Shown one piece after another: positions 9,846-19,400 of a stretch of 64,000 nucleotides of DNA. The position numbers and the translations under genes were made by a program. The notes under the pieces are model-generated. The model was not told the DNA's origin and did not search any database. It saw only the letters and a program-made list of their open reading frames with translations. Source of the stretch: Simmondsia chinensis (taxonomy: Eukaryota; Streptophyta; Magnoliopsida; Caryophyllales; Simmondsiaceae); the NCBI GenBank assembly GCA_018398585.1, contig JAGTTD010000014.1, forward strand, positions 16,367,387 through 16,431,386, written 5' to 3'. Numbering within the stretch: position 1 is the stretch's first letter; every line of letters begins with the position of its first letter.

Positions 9846-10900
9846 ATTTGCAATGTTAAACAGCGTTTCAATATGAACCAACTCAGTTTTCAGAAATCTG
9901 AGTTCGAGGAACAATTTCGATTCGAATCACTTCAACAGATGATTGCGTAAAGAAATTATACTCCTTCGCTTACAAAAACAATCACTTGCTAATAGCTCCT
10001 CATTCGTTTTTGAATAAGAACCCTAATTTGTAGAATTTTCGCCACATAGAGAGCTCGAACAAACCCTAACTGCGATGTTTCTTGAGTAACCAGACTTACA
10101 ATTCTGAATTAGGCTCGACTCTAGATCGCAATAAATTCCTTAACACAATACTCAAGGCAATCTTCAAGAACGAAATCAGATTTCAACACTTTCGGTTCTC
10201 AGTTCAATGTCAGATTCCCGTCTAAGCAAATCTCAACTCAATAACATATAATTCTTAAGAATCAACTGAATTCTCACCACTTCTGTGCTTCACTCCTCAA
10301 TTGAATGTCAGAACCAGAAACTACTTCAATCAGTTTGTTTTTCTGATCTTTTGATTATTATCAAGTGTAATGTTGATCCAATAGCTCACTTAAGCTTCTT
10401 TTCCAAAAGATCAAGTGAATATTTGGTCAATTTTGATTATGCTTCAGCACTCAACTTTAGCAGCTAATGCTTGATCAATGCTACTGAATCCAATCTGATA
10501 CAATGCACACCAGCTCTTCTAGCTTGAATTCAGATTTGAATTCCTGATCAGTCAACAACAATAACAACAACAGTCTCAGTGCCTTGCGGCTCCTGCAAAA
10601 GCAAGGTCTGGGAGGAGTGGATGCACGCAGCCTTACCCCTTCCGAGTGGAAAGGAGGCTGTTTCCGAGGACCCCCAACCTGAAGAAATTCTTGATCACTC
10701 AAACTGAACCAAAATCAGCACCAAAAACTTGTTTGTGTTGATTAATTGTAACTAGCACCAAAGCTTGATACAATACAAACTAAATTTAGTTAAATTTGAT
10801 TCAACTAAATCAATTACAAGCATCCAAGTCTCTTGTGCAGCACAACAACTAGATTTTAAATTTGTTTCTTGATTATGAGCTCGCTTGGAAGCCAAACCTG
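9846..10900 (-). other. C leader between primer site and accessory frame
   Basis: About 1 kb without a supported reading frame, AT-rich, with repeated TTGATCAA-like and CAATTTTGA-like words. Element A has a leader of similar length (38304-39352). It could hold the packaging signal. It contains the SINE at 10556-10687. Confidence 0.6.
10556..10687 (-). mobile_element. SINE (5'-truncated) in the leader of C
   Basis: Read on the minus strand it has GGGGTCCTCGGAAACAGCCTCC, GGTAAGGCTGCGTGCATCC and a TTG-rich tail, as in the copy at 53874-54002. It is flanked by imperfect 15-bp duplications at 10541-10555 and 10688-10702 (about 13 of 15 match). The tRNA-like head with A and B boxes is not present. 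Confidence 0.75.
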
Positions 10901-10912
10901 GCTCTAATACCA
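10901..10912 (-). other. C primer binding site, variant
   Basis: The minus strand reads TGGTATTAGAGC, one base different from the usual TGGTATCAGAGC. Element A has exactly the same variant. Confidence 0.8.
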
Positions 10913-10914
10913 AT

Positions 10915-11304
10915 TTTCATGTCTCGAACCAATCTCGGATCATGAACTAGGATAAAAGAGAGTTAGATGAGAAGAGAAGTGAAAGGAGATGAGAATTAGA
11001 GGAAGAGTTAGATAAGAGAAAGAGTAATATCAAAAAATATTTTGTATTTGATTAAATGCATTGCTTATTACACTTGATCACTACTTATAGGCCATCTAGT
11101 ACATTGGACTCAGACGTCACAACTAACCAACTCAACTAAACAAAATATCTAACTAATACTAAAATATCTAGCTAACTAACATGGCCTATTGGCACCAACA
11201 TACGCTGCACTCCTAACATAATTGCAGCCAGCAACCGAAACCCATCAGACACCTCAGCAACACAGCCACCCCCAGCTCACGCCTTGGATTCCCGAGTCAT
11301 AACA
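10915..11304 (-). repeat. C 5' LTR
   Basis: On the minus strand it begins TGTTATGACTCGGGAATCC, close to the LTR starts of A (TGTTATGATCCGAGAATCC) and T (TGTTATGACCCGGGAGTCC). It carries the same TCTCATCT-rich pyrimidine segment in its 3' half. The downstream boundary beside the primer site is uncertain by a few bases. No partner LTR exists in the window. Confidence 0.75.
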
Positions 11305-11325
11305 GTATATATATGTTTACCTAAT

Positions 11326-12206
11326 GAGACATTAGTCGAACTCCTTGGAAAAGTTCAAAGGGTACGAAGCTGAAGTTGAAAAGTAATTAGGTAAACAAGT
11401 TAAGTCACTTCAATTAGATCGAGGTGGTGAATATCTTTTAGGTAAGTTTCTAGATATCCTAATTGCAAATGGGATAAGATTTCATCTTTCTTCTCTGGAT
11501 ACACTGCAGTGGAATAGTGTAACAGAAAGAAAGAATAGGACATCGTTAGAGATGGTAAGGTCTATGATGAGTCATGCTACTTTACCAATCTTTTTTGGGA
11601 TTATCCCAAAGGAAAAAGGGCGGTTTTCTCTACCATCTTTCTAATCAAAAGGGCTTTTGTAAGTATGCAAAATTTTTTAAAGGAGGATTTTGTAGTACAC
11701 TATGAAAGTAAAAACAAAATGGCGTTAGAAGAGTTTAAAGAAAATGACACCAATTCTGAATAGCTAGAGACACAACTCGGTATACAGTGGATGCATGAGA
11801 TGCACTTACTGTTAAGGTTGAGGATGCTCTAAGTGCACGAGATCCTAGGTGTAGTGGAAGGATTGTCAGGACACTTGACAGGTTCATGGAGGGAGCCTTA
11901 ATGGCTGACTCTTACAATGAATATGATCCTCTTAGCTACAAAGAGGCAGTTAAAGACAAGGACGCTGACGAATAGGTCTTAGCAATGAAATTTAAGTTAG
12001 GATCTACGTATTTTAATCGGGTCTGGAATCTTGTAGAGGCGCCAATTGGCATTAAGCCCATTTGCTGTAAATGGGTCTACAAGAGGAAAAGAGGAGTAGA
12101 CAGGAAAGCAGAGACCTTCAAGGCAAGACTAGTTACTAAGGGTTTTGCCTAAAAATAAGGAATTCATTGTAATAAAACCTTCTCACCAGTAGCCATGCTA
12201 ATACCC
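11326..12206 (+). pseudogene. Ty1/copia pol fragment (integrase core and start of RT)
   Basis: Translation gives GKQVKSLQLDRGGEYLLGKF, NGIRFHLSS and NSVTERKNRTSLEMVRSMMSHATLP, which are the integrase core with its aspartate and glutamate regions. After an internal deletion the copia RT start appears (DPLSYKEAVKDKDADE, VWNLVEAPIGIKPICCKWVYKRKRG, FKARLVTKGFA, TFSPVAML). Stops interrupt it and most of RT and RNase H are missing. It is a different superfamily from the gypsy elements around it. Its left edge touches the LTR of C at 11304. Confidence 0.82.
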
Positions 12207-12253
12207 ATCCGGCCTCAACACGTGGGACACGATGATAGTCAAAAGGGAGGCGG

Positions 12254-13082
12254 TGTTAACCTGTTATGAAAGCGCTACGTTTTTGGACAAATTAACATAA
12301 AACGACGTGTTTTGCTTGTTTTTGCTGGGTTATTTGTGCACATCGTACATCGTTCTTTTTATATTTTTTGGCTCCGGTAGCCTACTATAAAGAGAGGTAC
12401 CTGTTCCAAAAGCCTGGCTTTCAATTGAAACAAATTATTTAGGGTTTCCAGAATTGTTTCAGAGACCTAACTGGAGAGAAAATTTTCTATTAAAATTTTT
12501 CTTTCCTTAGTTCCATATTTTTCGGAGCACACCCTCCGCGCAGCTCGAGGTCATTGCATAAAAGATCGCGAAGTCTCGATTTTGAAGATTATTATTATTA
12601 TTTTCTTGTTTTTCTTTATTTGGAGCAAATTTGGGCATGTTTTCTTTCCTTCTTCTTTTAGTTTTCGCTTTTTTATTTATTTCTAGTATTTGTTATTATG
12701 CCTATTTAAGTTTATTTGTTGTTATGAATATATTAGAGTAAAAGGCTTATCGATCTAAATTAATAATTTAGTTCTGCAGATTTAAGTTATGAATTTAAAT
12801 CTATAGATTTAAAATTAGGAATTTTAAAATCAACCTTAGGGTTTAGAATTTTCCACTGTGTATACTTTATACAATTAGGGAGAATTTTTGAAATTCATCC
12901 CAACTACCGGTATTATAGCAAATTAATTTTTTGAGATAACCTTATTCTCGGGAACTCTCGCGCTTCCGGTGTCACGAAGCGTGACTCTCCGACCGGGGGC
13001 TTAGGTAGAAAGAAGAGTCTTTTACTCTAAGTGTTATAATAGGTGCCTTTTGTTATGACCATAGTTGAAAACTGTGAACCCA
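12254..13082 (+). repeat. LTR-like block following the copia fragment
   Basis: A purine run (AAAAGGGAGGCGG, 12241-12253) is followed by TGTTAACC at 12254, a TATAAA at 12386-12391, and an end in CCCA followed by GTCAGTATCAGAG, which resembles a primer site. A polypurine tract on one side and a primer-like site on the other is odd for a single LTR. No partner copy is in the window, so the boundaries are tentative. Confidence 0.35.
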
Positions 13083-13224
13083 GTCAGTATCAGAGTTACT
13101 TTTTCCCCACAGGTGGTGGTTGGGGGGTGGTGGTTGATGGTTCACAGGTGGGGGTGGTTGTGGAGGGAGCTGATGGTTAGTTTGAGTTAGGGAGGGGGTG
13201 GTGGCAGTGGTGGTGGTGTGGGGG
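13083..13224 (+). repeat. GGTGG-rich low-complexity DNA
   Basis: Irregular repeats of GGTGG, GTGGTGG and GGGGGTGG. It is interrupted by element D and similar text continues at 14603. No gene supported. Confidence 0.6.
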
Positions 13225-13501
13225 TGTTACAAACTTAAAGATTATATTATATTATAGCAAGAAAAGAGGGAGATTACATAAAATAAGGGGGGATTACATA
13301 GACTTAGATAGAAGTGGGGAGGGAGAGACTAGAGAGAGAGAGAGAGAGAAACATTTCAAATCTTGTCAACCTATCTCTCTTCTAACCCAAACCCTCTATA
13401 TATAGAGTTAGGAGAGGGTATAATTGTAATTATGAACTAAACCTATTTATTTAATATCTAATTTATCCCTCACTTAACTTATATATTTTTGAATTGTAAC
13501 A
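13225..13501 (-). repeat. D 3' LTR (minus-strand sense)
   Basis: It pairs with 14311-14602. It carries CTCTATATATAGAG at 13394-13407, a palindromic TATA box, and a GAGA run. The adjoining purine tract on the minus strand is AAAAGGGGAAGG. Confidence 0.85.
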
Positions 13502-13537
13502 ATACCTTCCCCTTTTAAAGATCCTCATCCTTAAGGA

Positions 13538-14275
13538 TCAAGGTATTGATAGCCAAACTATTAACCCTCCGGGGTCAAATACTAAAATTACAAATTTTAA
13601 CCCCGTAAATTTTGTAAAATTATCAAAAATTGTAATAAATTTTTTCCTTAAAATATTTATGTAAAACATGGGGGTAAAATTGTAATTAACCCCAAAACCA
13701 ATACCCAACCCCATCTTCTTCCCGTGCATTGACCCACGCGAAACCCTAGCCCGCCCCAGCTGCTGGCGGCCCGACCCCTGGACGACGTGAGGTGGCGGCT
13801 CCTCAACGATGACCAGTGGAGGTTCCCACGGCTCCCTCACAACCCTATCATCTTCCTTCTCCACACCACCGGCCCTCTCCTGGTTTTTCTCTTTCTTCTC
13901 TTCGGTGCCCAGACTCCGGCTCGGGGTTAGAGGTTCTGGCACCTCGGCGACTACGAGAACGCCGTCTTCCTCTTCCAATATCGGCACTGGCGGTTCCGAA
14001 GACAGATCGAAGACCTCCACTTCGATTTCGGCCTCGGGGAGGACCTCCGGTACTTCGATCTTGTTCTCAGGCGTGGGTTTTGGCACTTCGGCGGTTTCGG
14101 TGATGGCAGGGGGTGTATCAAAGACGATAGAGGTATTTTGGTTACACCTAGAATTCCACTCTTCTCGCCACTCTCTATAGCCAATCTAAAATTCATCAAA
14201 CGTTTTTACCATTTTTTCACACTTCCTTTGCATATCCAACAACTCCACAACCACTTGATTTAGTGCGGAATCCAT
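13538..14275 (-). pseudogene. D: proline/glutamate-rich frame, function unknown
   Basis: The likely start is the ATG at 14273-14275 (MDSALNQVVVELLDMQ, a short helical segment), which reaches a stop after about 29 residues and is broken before the long frame 14086-13538. That part is rich in P, E and V (PENKIEVPEVLPEAEIEVEV, PLVIVEEPPPHVV), then basic, then hydrophobic. Element E has the matching IVVEEPPQPVVIEEPP. A gag-like role is possible from position alone, but no gag motif is seen. Confidence 0.45.
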
Positions 14276-14297
14276 TATTGATGCCGAGGAACACCTT

Positions 14298-14309
14298 GCT
14301 CTGATACCA
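14298..14309 (-). other. D primer binding site
   Basis: The minus strand reads TGGTATCAGAGC, one base from the LTR, as for initiator tRNA-Met. Confidence 0.85.
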
Positions 14310-14310
14310 A

Positions 14311-14602
14311 TGTTACAAACTTAAAGATTATATTGTATTATTGCAGGAAAAGGGGGAGATTACATAGAATAAGGGGGGATTACATAGACTTAGATAGAAG
14401 AGGGGAGGGAGAGACTAGAGAGAGAGGGAGAGACTAGAGGGAGAGTAAGAAATATTTCAAATCTTTTCAACCTATCTCTCTTCTAACCCAAGCCCTCTAT
14501 ATATAGAGTTAGGAGAGGGTATAATTGTAATTACGGACTAAACATATTTATTTAATATCTAAATTATCCCTCACTTAATTTATATATTTTTAAATTGTAT
14601 CA
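14311..14602 (-). repeat. D 5' LTR (minus-strand sense)
   Basis: It begins TGATACAATT on the minus strand and ends GTTTGTAACA. TATA palindrome at 14495-14508. It is slightly longer than its partner because of an extra GAGAGAGGGAGAGACTAG-type stretch. Confidence 0.85.
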
Positions 14603-14980
14603 AGGGGTGTGTGGTGAAGAGGCGGTGGTAGAGGCTAATGGTGCGGGAGAGATGGTGGTGGTGGCTGGTGTGTATTCAGTGTTGGTGTCCGGGGTGTACT
14701 CGAGGCAGGGGAGGAAGGTAGAGGCGATGGAGGTCGGGGGGTGTGCTCGGTGTTGGTTGCGTCACATGGGTCAACGGTGCAGTGCCGCCGTCCTAGTGGC
14801 GTCACTGGTGCGGAGTTGTGGCCGCGTCAGCGAGGTGGTCGACGTGATGTAATGTGACATGAGAATGGTCAGAGACCGTTTGTTTGCTCCGGAAGAGAGA
14901 GAAGAGAGAGCGCAGGAAGACTCAGAGAAAGAGTACATATCAAGATGGATCATCATAGATAGGCAATATTTTAATATTAA
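14603..14980. other. GGTGG-rich DNA continuing from 13224
   Basis: Low-complexity G-rich sequence grading into mixed sequence with GAGAGA runs. Short open frames exist, but the composition explains them. No gene supported. Confidence 0.5.
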
Positions 14981-15424
14981 AGACTGTAACTCATGCCCTT
15001 AATGTTCAAATATAACCGAAGCTCCTCATTTAATCTGGACAATTCAATTTTACTTGTAACCGAAATCGAATACTAAATGGTTAGAGCATTATGATAGAAT
15101 TTAAGATTATAAATTAGTCACCAATTTTAATTTATAGTCTTCTTTATTTCAAATACAAGTCATTTTTAAATTAAAATTAGACTTGAATTTTATCATATAT
15201 ACAAAATATAATTGTTTGCATTCAAAGAAAAATTGCCAACATAAATGACATTATAAAGTCAAAAATATTAAAATTAAGAAACCGTAAACGAAAGCATGAC
15301 TTAAAATAAGAATTCCAAAGATTTTTATTCCAACACTTAATGAAAGGTCAATGTTACCTTTATACTCAATAAATATAATCCTATAAATAAAAAAAAAATC
15401 GTATTTTTACTAAAATATCCAACA
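14981..15424 (-). repeat. AT-rich block, possibly a copia-type LTR end
   Basis: On the minus strand the text AAATAAGTGGGGAAT followed by TGTTGGATATTTTAG at 15424 looks like a purine tract joined to an LTR start, as in many copia elements. No partner LTR, primer site or pol could be found, so this rests on the junction alone. Confidence 0.3.
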
Positions 15425-17440
15425 ATTCCCCACTTATTTCAACAAAAAATGAAAGCGGCATTTTCATTTAAAAAAAATTTAAAAACTTTTCCTTTAAAAA
15501 AAAACTTTGGCTAAGCGAGGATCCCATATATCATAAGAGTGGCGATGCCTTTAAACCCTCACTTAGTGTTTGAACGACTCACATATTATAAACACTGTGT
15601 ACTTGGCCTTTAAACCTTGGTTGCTTGAGGGCATATAGAGTGTTTCACACATATGGTATCCTCGATGCCCCCACAGGCTCTCTAAAGCGTGCACATTACT
15701 GCCTGTGCTATATCCTGATTTCATGAGCGCTCTACAGAGTCAGCCCAAACGCTCATAGGAAGTGGTCTTACTTCCACACTCATATAAGTGAGTCTATTAA
15801 GAGTGTACTTATAGCCTTAGACCCCACCCCAACATAGGGGCTATAGACCTCACTAAGAGCATAACTAGCTCAACCTCAACATCACCACAAGTAAGCATGC
15901 CGCACCATAGGGATGAACTAAAATAAAACAAAATGCATGCTCACCCCCCCCCCCCCCCTCTCTCCCGGATCACTCCATGATTCATTTGTCCGTTTTCAGG
16001 ATATTCTCATAGGTGACATATTTTTACATTGATGCTATCCAGATATTGAGCTGTTATGCCCTCATATCACATTATATCATCATTGGCGCCATTAATACCA
16101 GATCTGGACCTACCATTCTTATGGTATGTGTCATACACTTTACCATGCATATCTAGCCATAGTGACACAAGTAAAACTGTGTAATATGTCTTTTTCATCA
16201 CTTTTCTAAATAACATGAGGTTTTTCGTTACCTCCTTGCATCATTAGCACTACACAGCCTTGACGCTTTCCCAACAACAAATTCACAAGCCACATGTGGG
16301 ACGTCCATCATCGACAATGCATCAATTTCAATATGCCACTATCTCATGATTGCTTTATTCATGACTCTTTTCCTTTGGCTTTGCGATCACACCGACTATC
16401 AATAAAAACATACTCCCTTATCTATGACACCGACTATATTAAAGGAGTAACCACCAATTAAACAATACATTGTTTGACAATGTTCTTCAATTAGCACCAC
16501 TTGTTGATCAACTAAAGCCAATCATAATTTTGTTTTACACATTGAATTCATTTGCTATGTATGGACATCCTAAACAAAATATACTACAAAAGGCATTGGC
16601 ATCAGCTAATTTTGGAGCTTAGAGTGATCGACTATTTTTTTTTTTTTGGTGCAACGATTTTGAGCAAATTTTTTTTTCCCCATTACAGTCCATCTATATA
16701 TAGGGTAAATCTAATGACACCATATTGCAGACAAAGAAAAAAAATACTAAGGTCACCTATCTGTCATTTCATCATCTTTATTTCTTAGGAACATGATTTA
16801 CTAGGATTCTCTGAAAACTTTTATTGGGGTTGACCCCCATTATTAGAAAAATAAAAGAAGTACATTTCAATAACTGGAATATACACATATCTACATAATA
16901 TATTATTAATGTCACATTTTCTTTTGAATAATTGTTATTCTAAGCCCAACAAAGGACATCTAAGAGGTCCATCCAATGAACCAAAATGCCTATTAGTACA
17001 AATAGAATTAATAATACATATCACCTATATCTTGGACGGCCAACAAGACTAGTAACAAAGCCAAACTCAATAATTCATTATTTAATTAGGGATAATTTTT
17101 TCCTTATAAGAAAAGCATAAATGAATGTGAGAACTGATAGCAAGGCTCAAATTCCAAAAACATCAGGCCTGTGAGAGGAGATAACAACTCCCATACATGC
17201 ACCTCTCTCCTGCAAGCAACCATATTAGAAATGATAAAGTGCTACACTGGCTCCAAAGCTCAACTTTGCCAACAACTAGAAATTGTCAATGTTCATCGTC
17301 AAAGGTAGCACCATGGCCCAATTTTGATCAATTTTAGATCAACGAGCACAGACGTAAGATTTAAAGTACGTGTCAACTTGAAATGTTAAAACAATGCAGA
17401 ACAGATATAGAAACTTAACATCACGATTAGAACTACATGG
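15425..17440. other. Long stretch without a recognised gene
   Basis: Mostly AT-rich. The part at 15500-16400 is more complex and could be untranslated DNA of the copia-like element suggested by the junction at 15424. There is a run of 15 C at 15944-15958 and T runs near 16630-16680. Short frames are not supported by any motif or composition. Confidence 0.4.
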
Positions 17441-17559
17441 TTCATGGACTAGTGGCAGAACAAAACCATATGGAGATATTCCTAACAGCATGATATACAC
17501 TCATAAAGATCAAGTTGCAATATCCACTGTCCATACATGTTTCGGGGTTTTTTGGTTGG

Positions 17560-17800
17560 GTTAGATAGCTTGAGCTGAGAGCCAAACCCAAGTGCCCTAG
17601 GTAGGTTCTTTTGAGGAGAGCCAAACTCTGGTTCTTTGATGAGAAGTGAAGAAGGGGACCAAGCCTAGTGTTGAGGAGGTAAAGAAACTTGTGCTTGGTG
17701 CTAGGCAAAGAAGGGGGAGAGCCCGGTGTGGAGCTTGTGAGGAGAGAGAGAGAGACAGGTGGTCCCCCCGGTTTGTTGGGGAGGGTATGATATTTATAGG
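17560..17800 (-). promoter_or_regulatory. Possible minus-strand promoter with TATA box
   Basis: The minus strand reads CCTATAAATA at 17791-17800, followed by a CT-rich stretch (TCTCTCTCTCTCTCC near 17745) such as plant 5' untranslated regions often carry. No convincing coding exon follows towards 17440. It could be a host gene start or the promoter of an unrecognised LTR. Confidence 0.3.
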
Positions 17801-17825
17801 ACAGGGAAGGTGACCGACAGTAGTG

Positions 17826-18021
17826 GGTTTGGAGGCGAGGATGGACGGTAGTGGTGGTAAGTGGCGGTACCAAGGTGGTCGGGCAACAGTGGTGGTAAGG
17901 GTTGGTACCAAGGTGGTTGGGCGGTAGTGGTGGTAAGGTGAGGGTGGACGGTAGTGGTGGTAAGGGGCTGTACCGAGGTGGTCAGGCCGTAGTCGTATGG
18001 AGGTAAGGGTGGACGATAATG
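17826..18021. repeat. GGTGG minisatellite, left part
   Basis: About five degenerate copies of a roughly 37-bp unit containing GTAGTGGTGGTAAGG and GGTACCAAGGTGGTCGGGC. The array is cut by element F at 18021 and continues after 45935. Confidence 0.7.
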
Positions 18022-18883
18022 TGTTATGCTCGGGATTGAATCACAAGCATAAACTAAGTAAATTGAAGATAGATGAGAGTATGAGATGAGAAAGAAGTGA
18101 ATTGAGATGAGAAATAGAAGAGTTAGATGAGACAAAGAAGGTTTGATCTCAAAAGAGACATTTGTCTGATATTTTCATTGAATAAAAGGAACATACCAAG
18201 GGCTCCCGCCTACGCAGGGTCGGGGGGGGGGGGGGGGGGGGGGCGGATGTACGCAGTCTTCCCCCTTCAGGGTGTTAACCTGAAGAGAGGCTATTTCCCA
18301 GTGCCCCTAACCTAAGGGTGAGGACTTCCCAGGAGGTCACCCATCCTGATACTACTCTCGCCCAAGCACGCTTAACTTCGGAGTTCTAATGGGATCCAGT
18401 GACGGCGTGTTGGTGCCCTCTTTGGTGATATTTTCATTGAATGAATCCTGAAAAATACAATTGACTACTACTTATAGGCAAACTAAGCAAGCAATACAAT
18501 GAACCTAGTCCAAACTACTAGCTAACCTCAGCTAGAAAAATATCTAATTCTAACTAAAATATCTGACTAACATTTAAGCCACTAATTGGTGCCAAAACAA
18601 CCAACTAACAGCAATAACCAAACCTAACCGTTCCTTGCTAATGCAGGCTTATTATAATGCAGTTACTACGACCCTTACAATGCAGCTAAGGAAAGCAATA
18701 AACCAAGCTATTACATCACTTACTAAACTAATCAACAACTAATCAGCATTATAACAGCAACGGCAGCCACGAACAGCAAAAACAGAAAAATGCAGCAGCA
18801 CCATAGCAACATAACAGCAACTAAAACGTAGCTCATTAGTAATAGCACCCCCCTTAGATCCTCATCAAGCTCGGATCATAACA
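18022..18883 (-). repeat. F 3' LTR (contains a SINE)
   Basis: The plus strand runs from TGTTATGCTCGGG to GGATCATAACA. Without the SINE and one copy of its duplication it is about 603 bp, the same as its partner 45333-45935. It carries the TCTCATCT-rich segment (GAGATGAGAAA on this strand) shared with the other families. Confidence 0.9.
18184..18425 (-). mobile_element. SINE with 5S-rRNA-derived head
   Basis: It is bounded by perfect 17-bp duplications TGATATTTTCATTGAAT at 18167-18183 and 18426-18442. On the minus strand it starts with about 100 bp closely resembling plant 5S rRNA (GGATCCCATTAGAACTCCG, AGTTAAGCGTGCTTGGGCG, GGATGGGTGACCTCCTGGG). This is followed by a SINE body (GGGAAATAGCCTCTCTTC, GGAAGACTGCGTACATCC) similar to the SINEs at 10556 and 53874. 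It contains a run of 22 G on the plus strand (18222-18243). The long duplication indicates target-primed insertion, not an rRNA gene or an LTR. Confidence 0.82.
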
Positions 18884-18899
18884 TTCCCTTCCCCTTGAA
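18884..18899 (-). other. F polypurine tract
   Basis: The minus strand reads a purine run ending AAGGGGAAGGGAA next to the 3' LTR. Confidence 0.85.
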
Positions 18900-19400
18900 A
18901 ACATTCTTGTCCTTAAGAATGGAAATTAGTGATCGTCGATGCCTCGCAATGTAACTCTAGATCCCTGACATTCGAAAGACACAGCTTGCTTCACATAATC
19001 AAAGGACACCGGGTTGAAAGCACGCATCCAATCAACTCCTAGCGCCATATCACATACACCCAAGGGAAGGACCCTAAAATCGTAAGTGAACTAATGCTCG
19101 TGCATAGACCACTGAAAAGCTCGACATTTGTCCTGAGTAAGGATAGAGTTTCCATTAGCTACGGTCACTGCTAAGGGACGAGTCTTGATCACCTCATGTC
19201 CCACTTTCTTCACTATCTAAGGATCAATAAAACTGTGGGTGCTACCACTTTCAATCAAGATGACTATAGATCTTGTGCCTGCTTTTCCTTTGATCCGGAT
19301 TGTGTTATGAGCTCCTTTCCCTGTCAAAGTTGTCAAGGAAATCTCCACCTCATCCTCAATATAAAAATTCGGGATCAGAATCCTCATCTTCAACCTCGGC
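18900..19400 (-). pseudogene. F: aspartic protease
   Basis: Minus-strand translation gives EDEVEISLTTLTGKGAHNTI, then VILIESGSTHSFIDP, GNSILTQDKC, and a VLPLG and LGVDWMRAFNPV region. The active-site aspartate is glutamate here (E-S-G in place of D-S-G). A stop follows at the DPK position and another just after VTLRGIDDH. Then the conserved 3' segment (LRTRMFSRGREC in one frame) leads directly to the polypurine tract, so the element has no pol downstream. Confidence 0.8.

Larger units (their letters stand above)
7263..11304 (-). mobile_element. Element C: non-autonomous LTR element with accessory frame, 3' end missing
   Basis: On the minus strand the order is LTR (11304 to about 10915), primer site, a leader of about 1 kb, then a broken accessory frame similar to that of element A. 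No gag, protease, RT or integrase is visible. The element is cut near 7262 before its polypurine tract and 3' LTR and abuts the integrase of Z, so one end was lost by deletion or recombination. A SINE sits in the leader. The bases right of the LTR are GTATA, but no partner duplication can be checked. Confidence 0.8.
13225..14602 (-). mobile_element. Element D: TRIM-like LTR element of 1.4 kb
   Basis: Two similar LTRs (277 and 292 bp) flank about 0.8 kb. On the minus strand the primer site follows the 5' LTR (14311-14602) and a purine tract precedes the 3' LTR. Flanking GGGGG/AGGGG is a possible 5-bp duplication with one mismatch. The only frame inside encodes a proline/glutamate-rich protein; no gag capsid, protease or RT is visible. 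Element E at 52.5-53.5 kb is a relative. It is too small to be autonomous. Confidence 0.85.

Noticed and set aside
13809..14180. Plus-strand Ser/Thr-rich frames inside D
   Set aside because: They are antisense shadows of the proline/glutamate-rich frame; element D reads on the minus strand.
14595..14852. Plus-strand Val/Gly-rich frame
   Set aside because: Composed of GTGGTG-type low complexity; it overlaps the LTR edge of D and has no motif.
17442..18135. Overlapping minus-strand open frames rich in Pro, Thr and Ser
   Set aside because: They follow from the GGTGG minisatellite and low-complexity DNA open in several frames; no motif and no consistent frame.
18316..18415. 5S rRNA gene on the minus strand
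   Set aside because: The similarity ends inside a SINE body, the insert has a 17-bp target duplication, and there is only one copy; it is a SINE head, not an rRNA locus.
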